NCBI RefSeq assembly: GCF_014203645.1
Contig: NZ_JACHJL010000007.1
Location: forward strand, 1 to 64,000
From: Streptomyces zagrosensis
Lineage (GTDB): Bacteria; Actinomycetota; Actinomycetes; Streptomycetales; Streptomycetaceae
DNA length: 64,000 nt
Reading direction: 5' to 3'
Shown in pieces: positions 1 to 8,240 of the stretch. Below the pieces are notes generated by a model. It did no database searches and had not been told where the DNA came from. It was given only the letters and a program-made list of their open reading frames with translations. How positions within the stretch are numbered: the first letter of the stretch is position 1; each line of letters opens with the position of its first letter. Position numbers and translations under genes: made by a program.

Positions 1-99
1 TTCTCCGGACTGCTGATCGCCATGCTCCCAGTCCTTGCGGTCTACATCATCTTCCAGCGCCAGGTGCAGGCGGGCCTGACCGCAGGCGCCCTGAAGTAG
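1..99 (+). CDS. C-terminal end of a carbohydrate ABC transporter permease (partial)
   Basis: Only the last 32 codons are inside the window, ending with TAG at 97-99. The peptide has a hydrophobic stretch (LLIAMLPVLAVYIIFQ) followed by RQVQAGLTAGALK, the usual ending of MalG-type inner-membrane permeases of carbohydrate importers (final membrane helix, then a short amphipathic tail). In Streptomyces coelicolor the gene pair before rok7B7 belongs to an N-acetylglucosamine/chitobiose-type importer (ngcEFG), so this may be an NgcG-like subunit. The substrate cannot be read from so short a tail. A strong hairpin follows at 130-162. Confidence 0.8.
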   Translation, partial: FSGLLIAMLPVLAVYIIFQRQVQAGLTAGALK

Positions 100-129
100 C
101 CTCTCCCGCGACACTGGACTCGGTCGCGA

Positions 130-162
130 CGGCTCTGGCCCCGCTCGGCGGGACCAGAGCCG
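130..162 (+). terminator. Hairpin terminator after the ABC permease gene
   Basis: A 15-bp stem with one mismatch: left arm 130-144, loop TCG at 145-147, right arm 148-162. It begins 31 bp after the permease stop. No T-run follows, which is usual in Streptomyces. Confidence 0.65.
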
Positions 163-377
163 CCGCCGGTTGTGGCAGGGGCTTGGACACCGCACAGACC
201 GTTGCGCGGCGGGGCCCGCCGGGTACCGCACACGGCCCTCGCGCGTTACGGTGCGGCGGGTCGTGTTGGCGTGGTGTGCTGCCGCTCGGTTCGCCGAAGC
301 GGTGCAACCGGGCAGCATCCTTCGGGTCGCACGGGTCGCACGGGTCGCACAGGCGGCCGGTGCGCGTCGAGGACTTG

Positions 378-397
378 ACGAGCGGCAACCTGTGCCG
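378..397. promoter_or_regulatory. Candidate operator upstream of the ROK regulator gene
   Basis: Reads ACGAG, then CGGCA, a 5-nt spacer and TGCCG (arms 383-387 and 393-397). The left half resembles the better palindrome at 2244-2273 before the xylose-binding-protein gene, which has ACGAG, TGGCA, a 4-nt spacer and TGCCA. It lies just before a TAGAGT hexamer at 405-410, so a bound protein could block transcription. The assignment to the ROK protein is inference. Confidence 0.35.
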
Positions 398-494
398 ATC
401 AGCTTAGAGTTCACATGTTGGAAGCAAGGTCGGGCGCTGCGGTCCGGCCGGTGGTCGGCCGTCGAGCCGTTCGCCGAGGCGGGAGTGGATGGGC

Positions 495-1694
495 GTGGAG
501 ACTCCGGGGTCGCAGTCATCGCTGCACCGGGCCAACCTTGAGCGAGTCGTACGCGCGGTGCGTATGGCGGGATCGCTCACGCAAGCGGAGATCGCTCGGA
601 CCACCGGGCTGTCGGCCGCCACGGTCTCCAACATCGTCCGCGAGCTCAAGGACGGCGGCACCGTCGAGGTCACCCCGACATCGGCAGGCGGTCGCCGGGC
701 CCGCAGCGTCGCACTCAGCGGGGACGCCGGAATCGTCGTCGGCGTGGACTTCGGCCATGCGCACCTACGCGTCGCTGTCGGCAACCTGGCCCACCATGTG
801 CTCGCCGAGGAGACCGAGCCGCTCGACGTGGACGCCTCGGCAGCACAGGGCATGGACCGCGCCGAACACCTGGTGGAACGGCTGATCGCAGCGACCAACA
901 TCGACCCGGGCAAGGTGGTCGGGGTAGGGCTCGGCGTGCCGGGACCCATCGACGTCGCCTCCGGAACGCTCGGCTCCACCGCCATCCTGCCGGGCTGGGC
1001 CGGCACCAATCCGCGCGATGACCTCGCGGCACGGCTCGGGGTGCCGGTGTACGTGGACAACGACGCCAACCTGGGTGCCCTTGGCGAACTGGTGTGGGGG
1101 AGCGGCCGAGGGGTTGCCGACCTGGCGTACATCAAGGTTGCCAGCGGCGTTGGCGCGGGCCTGGTGATCAGCGGCCAGATCTACCGGGGCCCGGGCGGCA
1201 CGGCGGGCGAGATCGGGCACATCACCTTGGACGAGTCCGGCCCGGTCTGCCGGTGCGGCAACCGCGGCTGTCTGGAGACCTTCACCGCGGCCCGTTATGT
1301 GCTGCCGCTGCTGCACTCCAGCCATGGCCCCGACCTCACCGTAGAGCGCATGGTGGCGCTCGCTCGGGAGGGCGATCCTGGTTGTCGCCGCGTGGTCGGC
1401 GATGTCGGGCGGCACATCGGAAGCGGTGTTGCCCACCTGTGCAACCTGCTGAACCCGAGCCGCGTCGTGCTCGGTGGCGACCTCGCGGACGCCGGCGATC
1501 TCGTACTCGACCCGATCCGGGACTCGGTCGCGCGCTACGCCATCCCCAGCGCTGCCCGCCAGCTGTCGGTGATGCCGGGCGCACTCGGCAGCCGGGCCGA
1601 GGTACTCGGGGCGCTGGCCTTGGTGTTGAGCGAAATGGGCGACTCCACGCTGCTCGACGGCTCCTTCGCGGCAGGCACCCCAGCCCTGACCTGA
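495..1694 (+). CDS. rok7B7: ROK-family transcriptional regulator (Rok7B7-like)
   Basis: About 399 residues. An N-terminal winged helix-turn-helix (roughly residues 15-75, with GSLTQAEIARTTGLSAATVS) precedes a ROK sugar-kinase-like domain. That domain shows VGVDFGHAHLRVAV, the DNDANLGALGE segment and the zinc motif CRCGNRGCLE. GTG at 495 is preferred to ATG at 489 because GGGAG at 481-485 is 9 nt from the GTG but only 3 nt from the ATG. The gene precedes a xylose-type ABC operon. In S. coelicolor the equivalent regulator Rok7B7 lies next to xylFGH and influences xylose use, carbon repression and antibiotic production; orthology here rests on motifs and context. The dyad at 378-397 may mediate autoregulation. 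Confidence 0.9.
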   Translation: METPGSQSSLHRANLERVVRAVRMAGSLTQAEIARTTGLSAATVSNIVRELKDGGTVEVTPTSAGGRRARSVALSGDAGIVVGVDFGHAHLRVAVGNLAHHVLAEETEPLDVDASAAQGMDRAEHLVERLIAATNIDPGKVVGVGLGVPGPIDVASGTLGSTAILPGWAGTNPRDDLAARLGVPVYVDNDANLGALGELVWGSGRGVADLAYIKVASGVGAGLVISGQIYRGPGGTAGEIGHITLDESGPVCRCGNRGCLETFTAARYVLPLLHSSHGPDLTVERMVALAREGDPGCRRVVGDVGRHIGSGVAHLCNLLNPSRVVLGGDLADAGDLVLDPIRDSVARYAIPSAARQLSVMPGALGSRAEVLGALALVLSEMGDSTLLDGSFAAGTPALT

Positions 1695-1698
1695 GCTG

Positions 1699-1795
1699 AC
1701 CCAGCCCAGCCCAGCCCAGCCCAGCCCGGCCGGGCCCAGCCCAGCCCAGCCCGGCCGGGCCCAGCCCAGCCCAGCCCGGCCCAGCCGGGCCTTGA
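1699..1795. repeat. CCCAG/CCCGG simple tandem repeat downstream of the ROK gene
   Basis: The 5-bp motif CCCAG is reiterated many times. It is interrupted at near-regular intervals by CCCGGCCGGG, giving a higher-order unit of about 30 bp. The tract starts just after the TGA of the ROK gene and has no coding value. The long minus-strand frame through it is a repeat artefact. Confidence 0.85.
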
Positions 1796-1871
1796 GGCTC
1801 CAGTCTGACCCGCACACGCCCCTGCCCCGCCCGGCCACCCGGCCCACCTCGACTAGACACGGGCCGTGCGG

Positions 1872-1908
1872 CCCACCCCCACCCCCACCCCCACCCCACC
1901 CCAACCCC
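1872..1908 (-). repeat. C-rich tract with G-quadruplex potential on the minus strand
   Basis: Seven successive runs of three to five C separated by A or AA on the plus strand give tightly spaced G-runs on the minus strand. This satisfies the usual four-run G-quadruplex pattern with one- or two-base loops. It sits between the ROK gene and the xylose operon. Confidence 0.7.
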
Positions 1909-1959
1909 GTCTTGTACGACTGCCTGGCCCCGGCCTCCCCCGGGCATGGCTAGCGGAAG

Positions 1960-2113
1960 CCTGCGCGTACGAGGCCCGCAGCCGCCCGTAACGGAGCAAG
2001 GTCTGCCCGTATCGGCAAGGCTCCCCGTATAAGGCCCGCAGTCTGCCCGTACTGCTCCAGCGCCTGCCCGTTTGGGGGCCGCAGCCTGCCCGTAAGCGAT
2101 CGCCTGGCCCGTT
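1960..2113. repeat. Eight degenerate CTGCCCGTA iterons spaced about 21 bp
   Basis: A motif close to CTGCCCGTA recurs with its CGT starting at 1966, 1987, 2008, 2026, 2048, 2069, 2091 and 2110. Intervals are 21, 21, 18, 22, 21, 22 and 19 bp. Sequence between copies is poorly conserved, so the motif and its two-helical-turn spacing are better kept than the spacer. It may be a regulatory array or a decayed minisatellite. Confidence 0.65.
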
Positions 2114-2243
2114 GCCTGGCGTCGCCGGCGCTACCAAGTGGCTGACCGCAGGGCGGTATCGAGCCTCGTCCCGCACGCAACGCCAGACGCCCTGGCGCGG
2201 GCGGTCACGCTGGCCATATCGTGCGTGATTGAGTTCACGTACG

Positions 2244-2273
2244 TTACGAGTGGCATCGTTGCCATCTCGTTAA
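2244..2273. promoter_or_regulatory. Operator-like palindrome upstream of xylF
   Basis: Nested inverted repeats: TTACGAG (2244-2250) and TGGCA (2251-2255), spacer TCGT, then TGCCA (2260-2264), one extra T, and CTCGT followed by TAA (2266-2273). The centre is about 104 bp before the ATG. It shares ACGAGYGGCA with the dyad before the ROK gene and is a good candidate site for that regulator. Confidence 0.5.
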
Positions 2274-2361
2274 GGATTTACTTCTTGACGCCCCTCTGGC
2301 GGCCGAGTTGACTTCCAGCCACCTCGGCCGCAGTGACGGCCGCGTCAGGGAGGTACCCCAC

Positions 2362-3462
2362 ATGAACGCGACGCTGCGTCGTGTCGTCATCGCCACCGCC
2401 GCCGTCAGTTTGACCATGGGCCTGTCCGCCTGTGGCAAAGCCAAGGAGGCGGACAGCAACGGGTCCAAGGACCGAAAGAAGGGCAGCCCCCTCACCATCG
2501 GGCTCCTGCTGCCGGAAGACCAGACCGCGCGCTACGAGAACTTCGACGAGCCCTTGATTAAGAAGCGGGTTGAGGAGCTCTGCTCCGCCTGCAACGTCAA
2601 GTACGTGAACGCCAAGTCGGATGCGTCGGTCCAGCAGCAGCAGGTGGACTCAATGATCACCAAGGACGTGGATGTGATCATTCTCGACTCGGTGGACTCC
2701 AAGTCCATCGCCAGTTCGGTCGAGAAGGCGCACGAGGCCGACATCCCCGTCGTCGCGTACGACCGGCTTGCTGAGGGCCCCATCTCCGCGTACACCTCCT
2801 TCGACAACGCCGAGGTCGGCAAGGTCCAGGCCAAGTCGCTGCTCGATGAGATCGGGGGCAAGGCCGCCCAGGGGCAGATCGTGATGCTCAACGGCTGGGA
2901 GGCCGACCCGAACGCCGGCGACTACAAGAAGGGCGCGCTGTCCGTCCTCAAGGGCAAGGTCAAGATCGGCAAGTCGTACGACGTGGAGAAGTGGCTGCCG
3001 AACCTCGCCCACGACAACACGAACGGCGCCATCTCCTCGCTCGGCAAGGACCAGATCGTCGGCGTCTACGCGGCCAACGACGGCATGGCGGGCGGCGCCA
3101 TCACCGCTCTCCAGCACGGCGGCTTCGACAAGCTGCCACCGGTCACCGGGCAAGACGCTGAACTCGCCGCCGTGCAGCGCATCGTCGTCGGCGACCAGTT
3201 CATGAGCGTCTACAAGCCGTACAAGAGCGAGGCCAAGACCGCGGCCGAGATGGCTGTGGCGCTCGGCTGGGGCGAGGACATCCCGGCCAAGACCGCCGTG
3301 GACAGCCCGACCACGAAGGACGTCCCGGCGACCTTGATTCCACCGGTCGCGCTGACGGTGGAGAACATCAAGGAAACGGTTCTCAAGGACGGCCTGTACC
3401 CGCTGGGCAAGATCTGCGCGCCCAAGTTCAAGGACGCCTGCCAGCGGGCCGGCCTGCTGTAG
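2362..3462 (+). CDS. xylF: Xylose-type ABC transporter substrate-binding lipoprotein
   Basis: 366 residues. A signal peptide ends in the lipobox LSAC (Cys about 23), so the protein should be lipid-anchored outside the membrane. The mature part is a periplasmic-binding-protein type I fold of the XylF/RbsB group: an opening strand TIGLLLPEDQTARY, then VDVIILDSVDS, VVAYDRLAEG and GVYAANDGMAGGA. The ATG at 2362 follows GGGAGGT at 2348-2354 and opens directly on a positively charged signal sequence. A 28-bp gap to the frame of the ATPase gene suggests one operon with the next two genes. Xylose is the likely ligand by family and neighbouring ROK gene; other pentoses or hexoses are possible. Confidence 0.9.
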   Translation: MNATLRRVVIATAAVSLTMGLSACGKAKEADSNGSKDRKKGSPLTIGLLLPEDQTARYENFDEPLIKKRVEELCSACNVKYVNAKSDASVQQQQVDSMITKDVDVIILDSVDSKSIASSVEKAHEADIPVVAYDRLAEGPISAYTSFDNAEVGKVQAKSLLDEIGGKAAQGQIVMLNGWEADPNAGDYKKGALSVLKGKVKIGKSYDVEKWLPNLAHDNTNGAISSLGKDQIVGVYAANDGMAGGAITALQHGGFDKLPPVTGQDAELAAVQRIVVGDQFMSVYKPYKSEAKTAAEMAVALGWGEDIPAKTAVDSPTTKDVPATLIPPVALTVENIKETVLKDGLYPLGKICAPKFKDACQRAGLL

Positions 3463-3574
3463 CCGCCGGCCCGGCCGCGACCGGGACCCAGTGGCTCCCC
3501 CGAGTTCTGTACGCGCCCGCCCCGGTGGTGCGGCGCATCCCCCGCCCCCGTGGGCGGTGAAGGAGATGGTTGAT

Positions 3575-4360
3575 GTGACCGCTACGCCCGTACTGGCGTT
3601 GCGAGGGATCTCCAAGCGGTTCGGTGCCGTCCAGGCGCTCACCGACGTGGAGCTTGAGGTCCATGCCGGTGAGGTGGTTGCCCTGGTGGGTGACAACGGT
3701 GCCGGTAAATCCACCCTGGTCAAGACGATTGCCGGGGTCGGTCCCGCCGACGACGGCGTCATCGAGTGGCGGGGCGAGCAGGTGCGGGTTGAGCGCCCGC
3801 ACGACGCGCAGGCGCTGGGCATCGCGACCGTGTACCAAGACCTCGCGCTGTGCGACAACATCGATGTGGTCGGCAATCTCTTCCTCGGCCGCGAGATCAC
3901 CCGCGCCGGCATCCTGGACGAGGTCGAGATGGAGCGCCGCTCGCGTGAGCTCTTGGAGACGCTGTCGATCCGCATCCCCAGCGTTCGCATCCCCATTGCC
4001 TCGCTCTCCGGCGGCCAGCGGCAGACGGTGGCCATCGCTCGGTCCATGCTGGGCGAGCCGGGTCTGGTGATCCTCGACGAGCCGACCGCCGCGCTCGGCG
4101 TGGAGCAGACCGCGCAGGTGCTCGACCTGGTGGAACGGCTGCGTGAGCGGGGCCTGGCGGTCGTCCTCATCAGCCACAACATGGCCGACGTCAAGGCCGT
4201 AGCCGACCGCGTCGCGGTGCTCAGGCTCGGCCGTAACAACGGCACTTTCGACGTCGCGACGACTTCGCAGGAAGACATCATCTCCGCGATCACCGGCGCA
4301 ACCGACAACGCTGTCACCCGCCGTAAGGCCCGTACCTCGGACGCGGAGGACCAGAAGTGA
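3575..4360 (+). CDS. xylG: Xylose-type ABC transporter ATP-binding protein
   Basis: 261 residues forming a single ATPase domain. Walker A is GDNGAGKST, the signature LSGGQRQ, Walker B LVILDEPTAALG and the switch histidine is in LISHN. E. coli XylG/RbsA-type proteins have two such domains; the short single-domain form is common in actinobacteria. GTG at 3575 is chosen because AGGAG at 3561-3565 is 9 nt away, while ATG at 3566 directly abuts it. The gene ends in GTGA, overlapping the permease start by four bases, so the two are translationally coupled. Confidence 0.9.
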   Translation: MTATPVLALRGISKRFGAVQALTDVELEVHAGEVVALVGDNGAGKSTLVKTIAGVGPADDGVIEWRGEQVRVERPHDAQALGIATVYQDLALCDNIDVVGNLFLGREITRAGILDEVEMERRSRELLETLSIRIPSVRIPIASLSGGQRQTVAIARSMLGEPGLVILDEPTAALGVEQTAQVLDLVERLRERGLAVVLISHNMADVKAVADRVAVLRLGRNNGTFDVATTSQEDIISAITGATDNAVTRRKARTSDAEDQK

Positions 4361-5835
4361 CCACCGACCTCAACACGCCAGCCGACGAGCCCGAGCCGCG
4401 CGACCACGCCGCAACAACCGCCGCCGAGGCGGACGCCGGCACCGGCACCACAGGCACCACCGGCAGCACTGGCACCACCAGCGGCACCGCCAGCGCGACG
4501 ACCGAAGCGACGCACAGCGCAACCGAAACCGCATCAGCCGCCGCCACCGGCGCAGCGCAGCCCGGCTCCTCGGCCGCGCGCCCGATCAAGGGCGCTCCCG
4601 TGGCGCCGGGCGCGGTCGCCGCCATCGATCCTCGGCTCCTGGTGAGGGAGCGCGGCTTCAAGGGATACCTCCAGGAATTCGGCCGCAAGCTACGTGGCGG
4701 TGAGCTCGGCTCGGTCCCGGTGGTGGTCGGCCTCGCCATCATCTGGGCCGTCTTCCAATGGAAGGACTCGGCCTTCCTCTCCCCGAAGAACCTCTCCGAC
4801 CTGTCCATCTACATCGTCGGCACCGGGATGATCTCGGTCGGCATCGTCTTGGTGCTGCTGCTCGGCGAGATCGATCTGTCGGTCGGTTCGGTCAGCGGCC
4901 TGGCCGCCGCGATCCTCGCCGTGCTCTACGTCAACGAGGGCATGTCCGAGTGGCTCGCCATTCTCATCGCCCTGTCCGCCGGCGCCGCGGCCGGAGCGCT
5001 GCACGGCTTCTTCTTCGCGCGTATCGGCGTCCCGGCGTTCGTCGTCACCCTGGCCGGGCTCCTCGCCTGGAACGGCCTGATGCTCCAGGTGCTGGGCACC
5101 ACGGGCACCATCAACCTCGACCGCGACAGCTTCATCGTCTATCTCACCAGCCACTACTTCGTCTACATAGCCGTCGCCTACGGTGTCGCCGGGCTCGCCG
5201 TCGCAAGCTTCCTCGCCGCTCAACTCCTCGACGCCAGGCGCCGGCAGGCCGCGGGCGTGCCCTCCAGGCCGCTCAGCGAGATCTTGGTGCGTACCGCCGT
5301 GCTGGCCGTGCTGGCGTTTGCGGTGGCCTGGCGGCTGAACGAGTACAAGGGGCTGCCGCTGGCACTGCTGATCTTTTTGGTGGTGTTGATCGCTTACGAC
5401 GTGCTGCTGCGCCGCACCCGCTTTGGCCGCAAGGTCTTCGCCGTGGGCGGTGGCGTGGAGGCCGCGCGCCGGGCGGGCATCAACGTCACCTTGGTACGGA
5501 TCACCGTCTTCGCGATCTCCGGCCTCATGGCCTCGGTGGGCGGCCTGTTCATCGCCTCCCGGATCGCCGCCGCGAACCAGGGCGCCGGCACCGGCAACCT
5601 CCTGATGGAGGCCATCGCCGCGGCGGTCATCGGCGGCACCAGCCTCTTCGGCGGCCGGGGCAGCGTCTGGTCGGCGCTGCTCGGCATGCTCGTCATCGGC
5701 TCCATCGCCTCCGGCATGGCGCTGCTCGGCATCGAGGCCTCGGTGCAGTACATGATCACCGGTGGCGTGCTGCTTGCGGCTGTGGTAATCGACTCCGTTT
5801 CACGCCGCACCCAGCGCTCGGCCGGGCGTGGCTAG
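4357..5835 (+). CDS. xylH: Xylose-type ABC transporter permease with long Ala/Thr-rich N-terminus
   Basis: 492 residues starting at a GTG that overlaps the stop of xylG. Residues about 1-95 are low complexity (Thr-Gly and Ala-rich, e.g. GTTGTTGSTGTTSGT) and probably cytoplasmic. The rest is a BPD_transp_2 permease with about ten membrane segments. It keeps the motifs GEIDLSVGSVSGLAAA and GVPAFVVTLAGLL and the region AVGGGVEAARRAGINV of the XylH/RbsC group. The extension is longer than usual for the family and looks repeat-generated. A hairpin at 5880-5903 probably ends the operon. Confidence 0.9.
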   Translation: MTTDLNTPADEPEPRDHAATTAAEADAGTGTTGTTGSTGTTSGTASATTEATHSATETASAAATGAAQPGSSAARPIKGAPVAPGAVAAIDPRLLVRERGFKGYLQEFGRKLRGGELGSVPVVVGLAIIWAVFQWKDSAFLSPKNLSDLSIYIVGTGMISVGIVLVLLLGEIDLSVGSVSGLAAAILAVLYVNEGMSEWLAILIALSAGAAAGALHGFFFARIGVPAFVVTLAGLLAWNGLMLQVLGTTGTINLDRDSFIVYLTSHYFVYIAVAYGVAGLAVASFLAAQLLDARRRQAAGVPSRPLSEILVRTAVLAVLAFAVAWRLNEYKGLPLALLIFLVVLIAYDVLLRRTRFGRKVFAVGGGVEAARRAGINVTLVRITVFAISGLMASVGGLFIASRIAAANQGAGTGNLLMEAIAAAVIGGTSLFGGRGSVWSALLGMLVIGSIASGMALLGIEASVQYMITGGVLLAAVVIDSVSRRTQRSAGRG

Positions 5836-6236
5836 CTCACGGCTGTGTACCCCGGTGGCTTCGCGACGGTTCCTTGGTGGCTCACCGGTGGTTTACCGGT
5901 AGCTCCCCGCAGCGTCGCTGAAGACAAGAACTGCTGCCAAGAACTGCTGCGGGGCCGCTCGCGGGACTGCGGCAGGGCGGACGGGACCAGCTCCCCTCCC
6001 GGGGGCAGGGCAGGGCGCACAGCAAGGCGCTTAAGTCCGTTGTTCTCGTGCGCCGGCGCGAGCCAGGTTTCTGGCCCGCCCGGCGCGCGGTACGCATGTG
6101 CGGGTGTGCTGTTGATGGTCCGAGATCTGGACCACCCACGTGAGTTACGTCGCATCGCCGCGGCATCACCGGTAAGTGCGGAACATTAGACTCGTCGAAC
6201 TGGCAAGGCTCGACAGCTCTACACCAAGGAGGCACA
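5836..6236. other. Intergenic region between xylH and dxs
   Basis: Contains the hairpin at 5880-5903 and a 14-bp tandem of AAGAACTGCTGC (copies at 5926-5937 and 5939-5950). It also has the dyad TGGTCC, a 7-nt spacer and GGACCA (6116-6121, 6129-6134), about 105 bp before dxs. No gene seen. Confidence 0.5.
5880..5903 (+). terminator. Candidate terminator of the xylose operon
   Basis: GCT-C-ACCGGT (5880-5889) pairs with ACCGGTAGC (5895-5903) around the loop GGTTT, a 9-bp stem with one bulged C, 45 bp after the permease stop. Confidence 0.45.
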
Positions 6237-8240
6237 GTGCCGAAGGAGCCGCGTGCAGCGCGTACGGAGGCAGCGGACGGGTGGCGACTGCTGAGCCGTG
6301 TGAAGCGGCCACGCGACCTCGACCGATTCAGTCCCGAGCAACTGAATGAGCTGGCGGCCGAGATCCGCTCGTTCCTCGTTGACGCAGTTGCCAAGACCGG
6401 CGGACACCTGGGCCCCAACCTCGGCGTGGTCGAGCTGACCATCGCCCTGCACCGCGTCTTCCACTCCCCGCAGGACCGGGTGCTCTTCGACACCGGGCAC
6501 CAGTCCTACGTGCACAAGCTCCTCACGGGCCGTCAGGACTTCGGCAAGCTCAAGAGCAAGGGCGGCCTCTCCGGCTACCCCTCGCGCGCCGAGTCCGAGC
6601 ACGACGTCATCGAGAACAGCCACGCCTCCACCGTCTTGGGCTGGGCCGAGGGCCTCGCCAAGGCCAACGAGCTGCGCCGAAAGAAGGACCACGTGGTCGC
6701 CGTCATCGGCGACGGCGCGCTCACCGGCGGCATGGCCTGGGAGGCGCTCAACAACATCGCCGCCGCGAAGGACCGCCCGCTGGTCATCGTCGTCAACGAC
6801 AACGAGCGCTCGTACGCACCGACCATCGGTGGCCTCGCCAACCACCTGGCCACCTTGCGCACCACCGATGGCTACGAGCGCTTCCTCGCCCGTGGTAAGG
6901 ACCTTCTGGAGCGCACTCCGGTCGTGGGCCGGCCGCTGTACGGCACGCTGCACGGCGCCAAGAAGGGCCTGAAGGACTTCATCGCCCCGCAGGGCATGTT
7001 CGAGGATCTGGGCCTGAAGTACGTCGGTCCGATCGACGGCCACGACATCGAGGCGCTGGAGTCCGCGCTGGAGCGGGCCAAGCGGTTCGGCGGCCCGGTC
7101 ATCGTGCACTGCCTGACGGAAAAGGGCCGCGGCTACACGCCCGCCCTCCAGGACGAGGCCGACCGCTTCCACGCAGTCGGCAAGATCCACCCGGATACCG
7201 GCCTGCCGATCTCCTCCTCGGGCGCCGACTGGACCTCGGTCTTCGGTGAGGAGATGGTCAAGCTCGGCACGGAGCGCGACGACATCGTCGCGATCACGGC
7301 TGCGATGCTCCAGCCGGTGGGCCTGGAGAAGTTCGCCAAGGCGTTCCCGGACCGGGTCTTCGATGTGGGCATCGCCGAGCAGCACGCGGCCGTGTCGGCG
7401 GCGGGCCTGGCGACCGGCGGGCTGCACCCGGTCTTCGCCGTCTACGCCACCTTCCTCAACCGTGCCTTCGACCAGGTGTTGATGGATGTGGCGCTGCACA
7501 AGTGCGGAGTGACCTTCGTCCTGGACCGGGCCGGGATCACCGGCACCGACGGCGCCTCGCACAACGGCATGTGGGACATGTCCATCCTCCAGGTCGTGCC
7601 GGGGTTGCGGCTGGCCGCGCCGCGCGATGCCGACCAGGTCCGCGCCCAGCTCAGGGAGGCCGTCGAGGTCACTGACGCACCGACCGTGGTGCGCTACTCC
7701 AAGGGCGCGGTGGGCCCGGCGGTCAAGGCCGTCAACCGGATCGGCGGCATGGACATCCTGCGCGAGCCCGCCTCCGAGGGCCGGCCCGCGGGCCGCGCCG
7801 ATGTGCTGCTGGTGTCGATCGGCGCGCTCGCCCCGATGTGTCTTGAGGTCGCCGACCTCCTCGACAAGCAGGGCATCTCCACGACCGTGGTGGACCCGCG
7901 CTGGGTGAAACCGGTGGACGAGACGATGCCCGTGTTGGCCGAGCGGCACCGGGTGGTCGTCACGGTCGAGGACAACAGCCGGGTGGGCGGCGTCGGGTCC
8001 GCCATCGCGCAGGCACTGCGCGACGCGGATGTGGACGTTCCGCTGCGCGACTTCGGCATTCCGCCGCGCTTCCTCGACCACGCATCCCGCAAGGAGATCC
8101 TGGCGGAGATCGGCCTCACCGCGCCGGACATCGCCCGCCAGGTGACCGGGCTCGTGGCGAAGATCGACGGCAGGTACGAGGCGACCGCGGCAGGGGCCGC
8201 CGGAGTCCATGCCGGGTCCGCGGAGCCCGCACGCGACTAA
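6237..8240 (+). CDS. dxs: 1-deoxy-D-xylulose-5-phosphate synthase
   Basis: 667 residues. It condenses pyruvate and glyceraldehyde 3-phosphate to DXP, the first step of the MEP isoprenoid pathway; cytoplasmic and thiamine-diphosphate dependent. Visible motifs are GHLGPNLGVVELT near the N-terminus, FDTGHQSYVHK, the cofactor motif GDGALTGGMAWEALNN, the pyrimidine-domain Glu in DVGIAEQHA, and the C-terminal domain. GTG at 6237 follows AAGGAGG (6226-6232). The first 20 or so residues extend beyond the usual MALLxRI-type start. Streptomyces often carry two dxs copies, so this may be a paralogue. A very strong hairpin follows at 8302-8341. Confidence 0.95.
   Translation: MPKEPRAARTEAADGWRLLSRVKRPRDLDRFSPEQLNELAAEIRSFLVDAVAKTGGHLGPNLGVVELTIALHRVFHSPQDRVLFDTGHQSYVHKLLTGRQDFGKLKSKGGLSGYPSRAESEHDVIENSHASTVLGWAEGLAKANELRRKKDHVVAVIGDGALTGGMAWEALNNIAAAKDRPLVIVVNDNERSYAPTIGGLANHLATLRTTDGYERFLARGKDLLERTPVVGRPLYGTLHGAKKGLKDFIAPQGMFEDLGLKYVGPIDGHDIEALESALERAKRFGGPVIVHCLTEKGRGYTPALQDEADRFHAVGKIHPDTGLPISSSGADWTSVFGEEMVKLGTERDDIVAITAAMLQPVGLEKFAKAFPDRVFDVGIAEQHAAVSAAGLATGGLHPVFAVYATFLNRAFDQVLMDVALHKCGVTFVLDRAGITGTDGASHNGMWDMSILQVVPGLRLAAPRDADQVRAQLREAVEVTDAPTVVRYSKGAVGPAVKAVNRIGGMDILREPASEGRPAGRADVLLVSIGALAPMCLEVADLLDKQGISTTVVDPRWVKPVDETMPVLAERHRVVVTVEDNSRVGGVGSAIAQALRDADVDVPLRDFGIPPRFLDHASRKEILAEIGLTAPDIARQVTGLVAKIDGRYEATAAGAAGVHAGSAEPARD

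Larger units (their letters stand above)
100..494. other. Intergenic region upstream of the ROK regulator
   Basis: It holds the hairpin at 130-162, a short run of CGCACGGGT-like repeats near 325-350, and an operator-like dyad at 378-397. A TAGAGT hexamer at 405-410 fits a Streptomyces -10 box, but no convincing -35 was found. The frames open here look like composition-driven shadows. Confidence 0.5.
1695..2361. other. Long intergenic region between rok7B7-like gene and the xylose operon
   Basis: Holds the CCCAG repeat, the G-quadruplex tract, the 21-bp iterons and, nearest the operon, the palindrome at 2244-2273. No credible gene is present. The promoter of the xylose operon must lie here, but no confident -35/-10 pair was seen. 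Confidence 0.6.

Noticed and set aside
765..1904. A minus-strand frame across the ROK gene and CCCAG repeat
   Set aside because: It is antisense to a clear ROK protein, and its N-terminal part is translated simple repeat (Gly/Trp/Ala).
3566..3568. ATG at 3566 as the start of the xylose ATPase gene
   Set aside because: It directly abuts AGGAG, leaving no spacer; GTG at 3575 has a proper 9-nt spacing.
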